Shown here: piece by piece, positions 36,086-44,286 of the stretch
Numbering within the stretch: position 1 is the stretch's first letter
How the letters are laid out: the number at the start of each line of letters is the position of its first letter
NCBI GenBank assembly: GCA_946552115.1
Contig: CAMNRH010000006.1
Span: forward strand, 43,229-107,228
Origin: an uncultured Lachnospiraceae bacterium
GTDB taxonomy: Bacteria; Bacillota; Clostridia; Lachnospirales; Lachnospiraceae
DNA length: 64,000 bases
Direction of reading: 5' to 3'
Notes under the pieces: model-generated
What the model saw: only the letters and a program-made list of their open reading frames with translations
What the model was told of the DNA's origin: nothing
Databases searched by the model: none
Program-made: the position numbers and the translations under genes

Positions 36086-37066
36086 GTGAAAATTGGTTTT
36101 TGTACAGTGAATTATTCTGAGCTTCCGATAGAAGAGGCCTGCAAGATAGCCGCCGATAACGGTTATGATGCCGTTGAGATTCCCACCTATACGGATAATG
36201 GGCAGGTGGATGTCCCGGATCTTCTCAAAGGCGGAAAAATTAAAGAATTCAAAAAGATGATTGAAGATTATGGATTGTTTATTTCGGCGGTTAGCAACCA
36301 TGCGGACTCGCCTTTGATTATGGGACCATATAGCGCCGGAATGGACAGCATCTGTCCGGGAACGAAAGAGGAAAAGATAAAATTCGGACAGGAAAGCATG
36401 ATACGTTCCGCTCAGTTTGCGGCAGAGCTTGGAGTGGAATCTGTTGTGGCCTTTTCCGGAATGGAAAATTACGGTCATATCAACGACTGGCCGGAGCCGA
36501 ACGGATGGAAGTATGAGGAAGAGCAGTTCGCCGCGAAATGGGGCTATGTGTTAGATAAATATAGGGAGTACGGCGTGAAAGTTGCGTTTGAGCCTCATCC
36601 CAATAATATTGTATATGACATTCAGTCTACCCTTAGGCTGTTAGAGGTAGTTGATAATCATGAAAGCTTTTGTATTAATCTTGATCCGGCGAATGTGTTG
36701 TTCGCGGGAATTGATGTGAACCAGTTTGTAGATGATTTGAGAGGCCGTATTGTGACGGTTCATGCAAAGGACTGTGAGATTGTAAAGCATAATCTTGCAA
36801 GAGGCGGACTGAATATGTATATGCAGGATGGATGGGGAAGGCTGGACCGTTCCTTTAGATTCCGTATTCCGGGCTGGGGGGATATTGACTGGAAACGTTT
36901 TATCAGCGAACTGTTTCTTACGGGCTATAACGGAGTGTTTAACTATGAGCATGAGGATGTCATCATGAGCCGTGCGGACGGCGTAAAGAAAACGATTGAT
37001 TTTCTGCGGCCGTTAATGATTGACGCGCCTTATGAAGGACGAAGCGACAAATTGTTTACAAAATAA
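36086..37066 (+). CDS. Sugar phosphate isomerase/epimerase (xylose-isomerase-like TIM barrel)
   Basis: 326 residues with a GTG start after ATGGAGGAATAAAAG. It shows the AP-endonuclease-2/TIM-barrel pattern: MKIGFCTVNYSELPIEEACKIAADNGYDAVEIP, FEPHPNNI, NLDPANVLFAG, VTVHAKDCEI and the terminal NYEHEDVIM. The Glu, Asp, His and Glu at these positions are the usual metal ligands. Enzymes of this family isomerise or epimerise free or phosphorylated sugars and inosose-type compounds. The specific substrate is unknown. Confidence 0.8.
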   Translation: MKIGFCTVNYSELPIEEACKIAADNGYDAVEIPTYTDNGQVDVPDLLKGGKIKEFKKMIEDYGLFISAVSNHADSPLIMGPYSAGMDSICPGTKEEKIKFGQESMIRSAQFAAELGVESVVAFSGMENYGHINDWPEPNGWKYEEEQFAAKWGYVLDKYREYGVKVAFEPHPNNIVYDIQSTLRLLEVVDNHESFCINLDPANVLFAGIDVNQFVDDLRGRIVTVHAKDCEIVKHNLARGGLNMYMQDGWGRLDRSFRFRIPGWGDIDWKRFISELFLTGYNGVFNYEHEDVIMSRADGVKKTIDFLRPLMIDAPYEGRSDKLFTK

Positions 37067-37082
37067 AAGGAGGTAAAGAATT

Positions 37083-38150
37083 ATGGAAGGAACAATGCGG
37101 GCTCAGGTGCTTGTGGAGGTGGGATGTTTTGAATTAAAGGAAGTTCCGATTCCCAGGATTAATGAGGACGAGGTGTTAGTAAAAGTAAAATATTGCGGTA
37201 TCTGTGGTTCTGACTGGGGCTCTTATACGGGGAAGTATGCAGACGAGGTGGAATGTATTCCTCTGACGACCGGTCATGAGGTATATGGGACAATTGCAGA
37301 GGTCGGCGCCAATGCAAAGGGGATTGAGGTCGGCGACCGTGTTACATACGATATTGTAATTCCATGCGGGACATGCTATCAGTGCAGAATCGGAGAAGCG
37401 CTTCTCTGTTCTGATTTTAAGCAGATTGGAATTCATACGGACGGCGGATTTGCAGAGTATGTAAAGGTACCGTGGAAGAACATCTACAAGGTGCCGGATG
37501 AGGTGTCTGACGAAAAAGCCGCTTTTGTAGAGCCGCTTACGGCATGTTTAAATGCATCTCATAAAATGGGATGTGAGCTTGGCCGCAGCGTTGTTATTAT
37601 CGGAGCAGGGCTGGGCGTTATGCATGCGCAGCTTGCAAGAGCAAGAGGGGCAGCGCCGATAATCATCGTTGATACAAATGCCGAGCGTTTGAAGATGGCG
37701 AAAGAGGTTGTTGCGGATTATGTAATAGACGCGTCAAAATGCGACCCGGTAGAGGAGGTTATGAAGCTGACAAAGGGTGTCGGAGCTGATTATGTACTGG
37801 AGGCTGTAGGACATCACAGTACCTATGAGCAGGCGTTCAGGATGCTTAGAAAGGGCGGGAAACTGGAAGCTTTCGGTATGTGTGCAGATGATGATTATGC
37901 AAGTATTGCCCCGATTGAATTTGTAACCAGCGAGAAAAAAATCAGCGGCAGCTGTGCGGGTATCGGATATGACTGGGCAGATGCGCTGACACTTATGCAG
38001 TATGGACGCGTTGACCCGATGCCGCTTATTTCTATGATTGTTCCGTTAGAGGAGCTAGAGGATACGCTTCATGAGATTAAGAAGAATCCGAAGCTGATTA
38101 AAGTATTAGTCGATCCGACTGCTAAGGAACGTACCATTTTATACAAATAG
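37083..38150 (+). CDS. Zinc-dependent medium-chain alcohol/polyol dehydrogenase
   Basis: 355 residues. The catalytic zinc region is KYCGICGSDWGSYTGKY with TTGHEVYG. Structural zinc cysteines are in CGTCYQCRIGEALLC, and the Rossmann motif is VVIIGAGLGVMHAQLARARGA. It resembles sorbitol/threonine-type dehydrogenases, which oxidise a polyol or sugar hydroxyl with NAD(P)+. Placed between the isomerase and the permease, it probably carries out an oxidation step on the imported compound. Confidence 0.85.
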   Translation: MEGTMRAQVLVEVGCFELKEVPIPRINEDEVLVKVKYCGICGSDWGSYTGKYADEVECIPLTTGHEVYGTIAEVGANAKGIEVGDRVTYDIVIPCGTCYQCRIGEALLCSDFKQIGIHTDGGFAEYVKVPWKNIYKVPDEVSDEKAAFVEPLTACLNASHKMGCELGRSVVIIGAGLGVMHAQLARARGAAPIIIVDTNAERLKMAKEVVADYVIDASKCDPVEEVMKLTKGVGADYVLEAVGHHSTYEQAFRMLRKGGKLEAFGMCADDDYASIAPIEFVTSEKKISGSCAGIGYDWADALTLMQYGRVDPMPLISMIVPLEELEDTLHEIKKNPKLIKVLVDPTAKERTILYK

Positions 38151-38173
38151 AAGAGGAATTAGGAGGGGCTATT

Positions 38174-39160
38174 GTGAAAAGCACAGCAGTGAAAAAAGAG
38201 GGAGAGAATCCCGGTATTGTGAAAAAAATATTAGGTAATCCGGTAATCGGACCATACATGGCGCTTGTTGCAATTATTGTAATATCTACGGCTGTCAGCG
38301 GAAATTTTCTGACGCCGACAAATATCGCTAATGTTCTTGTGAGAGCGTCTGTTGTGGGGGTTGTTAGTATCGGTATGACTATCGTACTGCTTGTTGGAGG
38401 AATTGACCTTTCTGTGTCCTATATTATGAGTCTTACTGCCTGCCTGCTTGCACGTATGCTGCAGGCGCAGGTAGAGGCGGGAAAGACAGGAATTGCACTG
38501 GGGTCCGTATTGCTTGTATTGGCGCTGGGCTGTTTTATAGGTCTTATTAACGGAACGATTATTGTAATGAGAAATCTTGAACCATTTATTGTTACGCTTG
38601 GCGTAGGCGAGGTTATCTCCGGTATCACGATGCTCTATACAAATGGAGCGCCAGGAGGAAAGCTGACAAAATTCTGGACGGATTTTGGAAAAGCGGAGCT
38701 TTTGGGAATTCCGTCTACTGTGTGGGTGTTTGCGGTTATGATGATTATTTTTATCGTTATACTGCATAAAACGATTTTCGGACGCCATATTTATGCAATT
38801 GGAAGTAATGCGGAGGCAGCGAGGCTTACCGGTATTAAAGTGAAGATCAATAAAATCATGGCCTATGTGCTTTGCGGCTTTACAGCGGCGCTTGCCGGTA
38901 TCATGCTGATGGTGCGCGTCCGTATCGGGGAGCCGAAAGGGGCAAGCGGCTATGATATGGATGCCATTGCCGCTGTTGTAATCGGCGGGACGGCCATGTC
39001 GGGAGGCAAGGGGACGCTTGCCGGAACCTTGGCCGGTGTTTTGATTATGGCAATTATGAATAATATACTGAATCTAATCGGAGTAAATGCGAACCTGCAG
39101 ATTGTCGTAAAAGGCCTGATTATTCTGGTTGCGGTACTGATTCAGAAGCAGGATAAGTAA
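38174..39160 (+). CDS. Sugar ABC transporter permease, RbsC type
   Basis: 328 residues with a GTG start after TTAGGAGGGG. About eight to ten membrane segments. The family marks are VGVVSIGMTIVLLVGGIDLSVSYIMSLT near the N-terminus, the loop AIGSNAEAARLTGIKV and the C-terminal DMDAIAAVVIGGTAMSGGKGTLAGTLAGVL. It pairs with the ATPase at 39183 and the lipoprotein at 34996. Confidence 0.92.
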   Translation: MKSTAVKKEGENPGIVKKILGNPVIGPYMALVAIIVISTAVSGNFLTPTNIANVLVRASVVGVVSIGMTIVLLVGGIDLSVSYIMSLTACLLARMLQAQVEAGKTGIALGSVLLVLALGCFIGLINGTIIVMRNLEPFIVTLGVGEVISGITMLYTNGAPGGKLTKFWTDFGKAELLGIPSTVWVFAVMMIIFIVILHKTIFGRHIYAIGSNAEAARLTGIKVKINKIMAYVLCGFTAALAGIMLMVRVRIGEPKGASGYDMDAIAAVVIGGTAMSGGKGTLAGTLAGVLIMAIMNNILNLIGVNANLQIVVKGLIILVAVLIQKQDK

Positions 39161-39182
39161 GGATATGCGGGAGGTGTGCCAT

Positions 39183-40679
39183 ATGGGCGAATATGCATTA
39201 GAGATGTTGGGCGTGACGAAAACATTTTCTAAGGTTACGGCGTTGGACAATGTAAATCTCCGCGTAAAAAGAGGTGAGGTCCACGCATTGATTGGAGAGA
39301 ATGGCGCTGGAAAATCCACTCTTATGAAAATCCTTTCCGGAGTATACAAGGCAGATATGGGCGAGATTAAGATTAACGGTGAGGAAGCGGTAATTCGTAA
39401 TCCGAAAGATGCGATTACAAAAGGCATTTCTATTATTTATCAGGAACTTAGCCTTGTACCGGAGCTGGATGCGGTTAAAAATGTGATGCTTGGTCAGGAA
39501 AAACAAAAAGCAGGATTTATCAATAGTAAGAAAGAAGAGGAGTTTGCAGAAAAATATCTGGATTATGTGAGCCACGGAGCGTTTGATTATAAAACTCCGG
39601 TGAAAAATCTAAGCGTTGCACAGCAGCAGATGATAGATATTGCAAAGTCTCTGTCTTATCATTCGGATATTATTGTCATGGACGAGCCGACGGACAGCCT
39701 GACAAACAGTGAGATTGAGGTCTTGTTTGAGATTGTCAGGCAGCTGAAAAAGGATGGAATTACTGTAATTTACATATCACACCGGTTGGAGGAGCTGTTT
39801 ATTCTGTGCGACAGAGTAACCGTACTCAGGGACGGACAGTATATAGTGGACGAAGATATTTCCGCTGTCGATAAGGACTGGCTGATTGGAAAAATGATTG
39901 GACGCGACCTTAAGGACACGTTTCCGCCCAGACACCGTCAGGAAAGGGAAAGAACAGTTTTAGAGATAGAAGGGCTTACCGGTGAAAAGTTCAGGAATAT
40001 TTCCTTTCGTTTAAAAGAGGGAGAGATTCTCGGAATCGGCGGACTGGTAGGCGCAGGGCGTACAGAAGTACTGAGAGCGATATTCGGCGCAGATAAAATC
40101 CAGTCGGGTTCGGTGAAAGTGTTTGACGAGGCGGTGAATATTAATCATCCGAATAAAGCTTTGAAATATGGATTCGGGTTTGCAACAGAGGACAGGAAAG
40201 GGCAGGGATTATTCTTAAATCAGAGCATCCGGGACAATATTGCGGCGGCAGCTCTTGATAGAGTTTCAAACGCAGGATTTATTGACGACGGCAAAGAAAA
40301 AGAAATGACACAAAAGTATTTTCAGGATTTAAGAGTGGTGGCCCCTGATATGAATAAAATATGCAAGTTTTTATCCGGAGGTAATCAACAGAAAGTGGTT
40401 CTGGCAAAGTGGCTGGCTTCCGGATGTAAAATTTTGTTTCTGGATGAACCGACAAGAGGAATTGATGTCGGCGCTAAATATGAAATATACCTGCTTATGG
40501 ATAAGCTTGTAAGAGAAGGAGTCAGTATTATCATGATTTCTTCGGAAATGCCGGAGCTTATGGGAGTTGCGGATCGTATTCTGGTTATGCATGAAGGCAG
40601 CCTGACAGGAGAACTTAAGCAGGGGGATTTTTCGGAAGAAAATATTATGAAGCTGGCCAGCGGAGAGAAGCTGGCATAA
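39183..40679 (+). CDS. Sugar ABC transporter ATPase, RbsA type
   Basis: 498 residues from ATG 39183 (GGGAGGTG upstream; the frame opens 6 codons earlier). Domain 1 has Walker A GENGAGKSTLMK, signature LSVAQQQM and Walker B IIVMDEPTDSL. Domain 2 has GLVGAGRTEVLRA, signature LSGGNQQKVVLAKWL and LFLDEPTRGIDVGAK. All motifs are normal for the family, in contrast to the divergent homologue at 32462. It energises uptake through the adjacent permease. Confidence 0.93.
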   Translation: MGEYALEMLGVTKTFSKVTALDNVNLRVKRGEVHALIGENGAGKSTLMKILSGVYKADMGEIKINGEEAVIRNPKDAITKGISIIYQELSLVPELDAVKNVMLGQEKQKAGFINSKKEEEFAEKYLDYVSHGAFDYKTPVKNLSVAQQQMIDIAKSLSYHSDIIVMDEPTDSLTNSEIEVLFEIVRQLKKDGITVIYISHRLEELFILCDRVTVLRDGQYIVDEDISAVDKDWLIGKMIGRDLKDTFPPRHRQERERTVLEIEGLTGEKFRNISFRLKEGEILGIGGLVGAGRTEVLRAIFGADKIQSGSVKVFDEAVNINHPNKALKYGFGFATEDRKGQGLFLNQSIRDNIAAAALDRVSNAGFIDDGKEKEMTQKYFQDLRVVAPDMNKICKFLSGGNQQKVVLAKWLASGCKILFLDEPTRGIDVGAKYEIYLLMDKLVREGVSIIMISSEMPELMGVADRILVMHEGSLTGELKQGDFSEENIMKLASGEKLA

Positions 40680-40729
40680 GGGCTGCCGGAAATAGCAGCC
40701 GAACAAATGAGATAGAAAGGAAAGAAGCA

Positions 40730-41968
40730 ATGGGATATAAAGAAATATTATTAAGCCCGATTAAGATTGGAAATAAGGAATGCAAAAACCGTTTTTTTGC
40801 ACAGCCGATGGAATGTGTTGATTCTGATGAAGAAGGGAATCCGACAGACCTCACTTACCAGAGATATGAAAATTTATATAAGGGTGATTTTGGCCTGGTA
40901 GACCTTGAAGCAATTACAGTTACAAATGAATCAAGAGCAAGAAAAACACAGCTTGAAATTATGCCGAGAAATGAAAAGGCACTTACAAAATTTATTAAGA
41001 GATTAAAGGAAGTCAATCCGGATACGTTAATTGTATTCCAGCTTACACATTCCGGTGAAATCAGTGAGCCTGATTTTTCAAGAAGAGTATGTGTAAAGCC
41101 GACCTATGGATTAGGCGGAGATCTTCTTTCGGAAGAAGAGGTTGAGCACATTATGGATCAGTTTGCGGAGGCATCAAAGATTGCAGAAGCAGTCGGCGCG
41201 GACGGCGTAGATATGAAGCTGTGCCACGGATATCTCGGTTCTCAGATTATCCGTCCATATAATGACCGTAACTGGAAGTATGGCGGATCATGGGAAAATC
41301 GCTCGCGTTTTGCCTATGATTTGATGGAAAAAATCAAAAAATCCGTAAGTAAGGACTTTTTGATTGGCTCTAAGATGTCTATGTGGGAGGGATATCCGGG
41401 GGGCTTTGGTTCAGCAGATCCCGAGTCGCCGCTTATGGATATGACAGAGCCGATAGACTTGATTAAAGGACTGGAGGAACGCGGCGCATCTTATTTTGTA
41501 GAATCACTTGGAAACGTACATTGCGCTATGAATTATATGGAATGCCTGAAAGATAGTCCGGAGCTGTCCTACCTGCATATTTACTTTACGGATCTGATGA
41601 AGAAAGCGCTGAAGCCGGAGACGGTTGTGATTGGTTCCCATTTTACGCCGTTCAGGGGAAAGAAGAACAAGCTTTTGTCTGTAGACCCGGAAAAGTCCGG
41701 AATCTTCCCGGTAGGCGCGAAGTGTATTGAAGAGGGAATGATGGACATGGTCGGGCTTGGAAGACAGTCTTTTGCGGATCCGCTCACGCCGCTTAAGCTT
41801 AAGGAAGGACGGGAGGACGAAATCCACTACTGTACAATGTGTATGAACTGTGAGGAGCTGATGATTCGTCAGCAGCCGGTCGGATGCGTGACATATAACA
41901 GACCTTATACAAAGAGATTTGTTGAGTGCAGAAAGAATTTTGGGAAATTGAACGAGCTTCATACCTAA
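40730..41968 (+). CDS. Fe-S old-yellow-enzyme-type oxidoreductase, single-domain
   Basis: 412 residues. The TIM barrel starts LLSPIKIGNKECKNRFFAQPMECVD and contains VFQLTHSGEIS, GADGVDMKLCHGYLGSQIIRPYNDRNWKYGGSWENRSRF and a late VGLGRQSFADP, all typical of FMN enzymes related to 2,4-dienoyl-CoA reductase and trimethylamine dehydrogenase. The C-terminus has C368, C371, C374 and C386 for a 4Fe-4S cluster. The FAD/NAD-binding half found in the long relatives is missing, so electrons must come from or go to another partner. Substrate unknown. Confidence 0.8.
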   Translation: MGYKEILLSPIKIGNKECKNRFFAQPMECVDSDEEGNPTDLTYQRYENLYKGDFGLVDLEAITVTNESRARKTQLEIMPRNEKALTKFIKRLKEVNPDTLIVFQLTHSGEISEPDFSRRVCVKPTYGLGGDLLSEEEVEHIMDQFAEASKIAEAVGADGVDMKLCHGYLGSQIIRPYNDRNWKYGGSWENRSRFAYDLMEKIKKSVSKDFLIGSKMSMWEGYPGGFGSADPESPLMDMTEPIDLIKGLEERGASYFVESLGNVHCAMNYMECLKDSPELSYLHIYFTDLMKKALKPETVVIGSHFTPFRGKKNKLLSVDPEKSGIFPVGAKCIEEGMMDMVGLGRQSFADPLTPLKLKEGREDEIHYCTMCMNCEELMIRQQPVGCVTYNRPYTKRFVECRKNFGKLNELHT

Positions 41969-42039
41969 AAGACACAAAAAACAACGGGAATGTGGTATAT
42001 ACAATTACAAATTTATTTTTATGAAAAGAGGCAATTATA

Positions 42040-42798
42040 ATGAAAGGAATTTTAAAAGAAGGACCGAGAAAGGAAATACTGACAAAAGAGGATATTGCAT
42101 TTATGATGGATCCGAGTGTATTAAAGCTTGATACAACAATTCATGATGTCGAGCACATGGTAGAGGTCTGCAAAAAATATGGGTGCGGAAGCTGCTTCTG
42201 CTGGCCATGCTATTATCCGCGGCTTGTTGAGCTTTTAGAGGATGCGCCGATTACAAAGTTTGGAACCTCACTCGGATTTCCGACAGGTCAGGAGACTACA
42301 GAGACAAAGGTATTTCTGGCAAATCAGTTTATGGCGCTTGAACCGGCAACTAACGATATGCAGATGAATGTCGGTTGGCTAAAAGCCGGACTGGACGACC
42401 TTGTATACGAGGACATTAAAGCGGTAAGAAAAGCGACGCCGGGGGTTCCCCTTAAGGTGATTATGGAGGTTATGCTTCTTACTGATGATGAAATCAGACG
42501 CGCATGTGAGCTGGCAATCAGGGCAGGGGCTGATTATGTGAAAACTGGTTCTGGATTTTCTTCAAATCCGACCACAATTCATCATGTAAAGGTAATTACC
42601 GATACCGTCGGCGACAGGGTGAAGCTTAAGGTTGCAGGAGGGGTGAGAGATTTGAGCACCCTGCTTAAGATGTATAAGCTGGGCGCCTGCAGATTTGGTA
42701 TCGGGTGTGCATCGGCAGAGAAAATCCTTGCTGAGGTAGATGCGCTTGGCGGAGCGATTGACATAAACAGCATTGTGATAGACGAGGCTGAATTATAA
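42040..42798 (+). CDS. DeoC-type class I aldolase
   Basis: 252 residues. The Schiff-base lysine is K168 in DYVKTGSGF, with the second lysine K197 in KLKVAGGVR and the acid D106 in NDMQMNVG, so the deoxyribose-phosphate aldolase active site is complete. SLGFPTGQETTETK matches the family. Four extra cysteines occur near the N-terminus (CGSCFCWPC, residues 49-57), not usual in DeoC. The context is not nucleoside catabolism, so it may cleave another sugar phosphate to an aldehyde and a C3 unit. Confidence 0.82.
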   Translation: MKGILKEGPRKEILTKEDIAFMMDPSVLKLDTTIHDVEHMVEVCKKYGCGSCFCWPCYYPRLVELLEDAPITKFGTSLGFPTGQETTETKVFLANQFMALEPATNDMQMNVGWLKAGLDDLVYEDIKAVRKATPGVPLKVIMEVMLLTDDEIRRACELAIRAGADYVKTGSGFSSNPTTIHHVKVITDTVGDRVKLKVAGGVRDLSTLLKMYKLGACRFGIGCASAEKILAEVDALGGAIDINSIVIDEAEL

Positions 42799-42811
42799 AT
42801 AGAAATGATAA

Positions 42812-42856
42812 AGGGCTGCTGAAGTATAGAGACGAAAAATTGACTTCGGCAGCCCT
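42812..42856 (+). promoter_or_regulatory. Strong intercistronic hairpin between deoC-like and gcvPA-like genes
   Basis: AGGGCTGCTGAAGT (42812-42825) pairs with ACTTCGGCAGCCCT (42843-42856): 14 bp with one wobble, 17-base loop. No U-run follows and a ribosome site (AGGAGG) comes 14 bases later. It probably sets relative mRNA levels of the two halves of the operon. Confidence 0.6.
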
Positions 42857-42880
42857 CTGTAAAAACAGGAGGGAATAAAA

Positions 42881-44272
42881 ATGAGCAGAAAACAGTTTGT
42901 ACATCCTTATATTCCGAATTCTGAGCCTGCAGTGAAAAAGCAGATGCTGGAAGCAATCGGAATGGAGAGCGTAGAGGAAATTTATAAGGGAATACCAGAA
43001 CACCTGCGTTTTAAAGGAACGATGGAGCTTCCTGAGCCTATTGTTTCTGAGTATCGCTGCCAGCGTCATGTGGAAGGGCTTCTCGCAAAAAATAAAAATG
43101 CGAAAGAGAATATCTGTTTCCTGGGCGGCGGTACATGGAATCATTATGTGCCGTCAGTGGTAGATACGATTATGGAGCGTGATGAGTTTCTTACTTGTTA
43201 TGTCGGCGAAGCATATACTGACCATGGCAAATTTCAGGCACTTTTTGAGAGCAGCTCTATGCTTGCGGATTTGACGGGCTTTGAAGCCTGCAATACGCCT
43301 ACCTATGACTGGGCGAATGCAATTGCAATTGCCTGTAGAATGGCAGAGCGTATGACGGGAAGAAAGGAAATTCTGGTAGCGGGGAATATGGATCCGGACA
43401 GACTTCTGGTAGTACGTAATTATTGTAAGCCGGAGATGACCGTTACGAAAGTTGGTTATAACAAAGAGACAGGATGTATGGATCTTGAGGATTTGAGGAG
43501 AAAGCTTTCGGCTGATACAGCAAGCGTATATTTTGAAAATCCGATTTATGTCGGCGCTTTGGAGGTAAATGCGGCGGAGATATGCAGGCTTGCTCACGAG
43601 GCTGGGGCGACGGCTATGGTCGGCGTAGATCCGACATCTCTGGGGATTCTTGAAGCTCCGGCGGTATACGGGGCCGATTATGCAGTTGGAGATTTACAGC
43701 CGTTAGGCCTTCATATGAGCTATGGAGCAGGACTTGGCGGATTTATCTGCACAAAGGATGAAAAGGAATTTTTGGGAGAGTATCCGTCTCTCTTGTTCGG
43801 AGTCTGCAAAACGCAGCAGGATGGAGAGTACGGTTTCGGCGAAGTATATTATGAGAGAACTTCCTATGCATCCCGTGAAAAAGGGAAAGATTTTATCGGG
43901 ACGACAACGGCGCTTCATGGAATTGCGGCCGCAGTGTATATGGCGCTAATGGGACCGCAGGGCTTTCAGGAGCTGGGGGAAGGGATTCTTAAGCGGGTTG
44001 CCTATGTAAAGGAAGAGCTTGTGAAGATACCTGGAATCAGTCTGCCTGTTACGGGCTGCAGCTATTGTGATTTTATGGTTGATTTTAATAAAACAGGGAA
44101 AACGGTAAAAGAGATTAACAGGGCGCTGCTTGAGTATGATATTATCGGCGGCAAGGACATGAGCAGGGAATTTCCGGAGTATGGTCAGAGCGCGCTTTAT
44201 AGTGTGACAGAGGTACATACAAAGGAAGATCTGCAGGCGCTGTTTGGCGCGTTAAAAGCGATTTGTGTATAG
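42881..44272 (+). CDS. Diverged glycine dehydrogenase subunit 1 (GcvPA) paralogue
   Basis: 463 residues. It is colinear with GcvPA (YIPNSEPAVKKQMLEAIGMESVEEIYKGIP; NHYVPSVVDTIMERDEFLTCY; TGFEACNTPTYDWANA; VGVDPTSLGILEAPAVYGADYAVGDLQPLGLHMSYG). The canonical YTPYQAEISQG is replaced by YVGEAYTDHGKFQ, and the REQHIRREKASSN motif by YERTSYASREKGKDF. Those changes flank the active site, so the substrate or partner may differ from glycine and H protein. It is paired with the next gene in a sugar-type operon, far from any gcvH or gcvT. Confidence 0.85.
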   Translation: MSRKQFVHPYIPNSEPAVKKQMLEAIGMESVEEIYKGIPEHLRFKGTMELPEPIVSEYRCQRHVEGLLAKNKNAKENICFLGGGTWNHYVPSVVDTIMERDEFLTCYVGEAYTDHGKFQALFESSSMLADLTGFEACNTPTYDWANAIAIACRMAERMTGRKEILVAGNMDPDRLLVVRNYCKPEMTVTKVGYNKETGCMDLEDLRRKLSADTASVYFENPIYVGALEVNAAEICRLAHEAGATAMVGVDPTSLGILEAPAVYGADYAVGDLQPLGLHMSYGAGLGGFICTKDEKEFLGEYPSLLFGVCKTQQDGEYGFGEVYYERTSYASREKGKDFIGTTTALHGIAAAVYMALMGPQGFQELGEGILKRVAYVKEELVKIPGISLPVTGCSYCDFMVDFNKTGKTVKEINRALLEYDIIGGKDMSREFPEYGQSALYSVTEVHTKEDLQALFGALKAICV

Positions 44273-44286
44273 AGGAGGTTAAGAAA

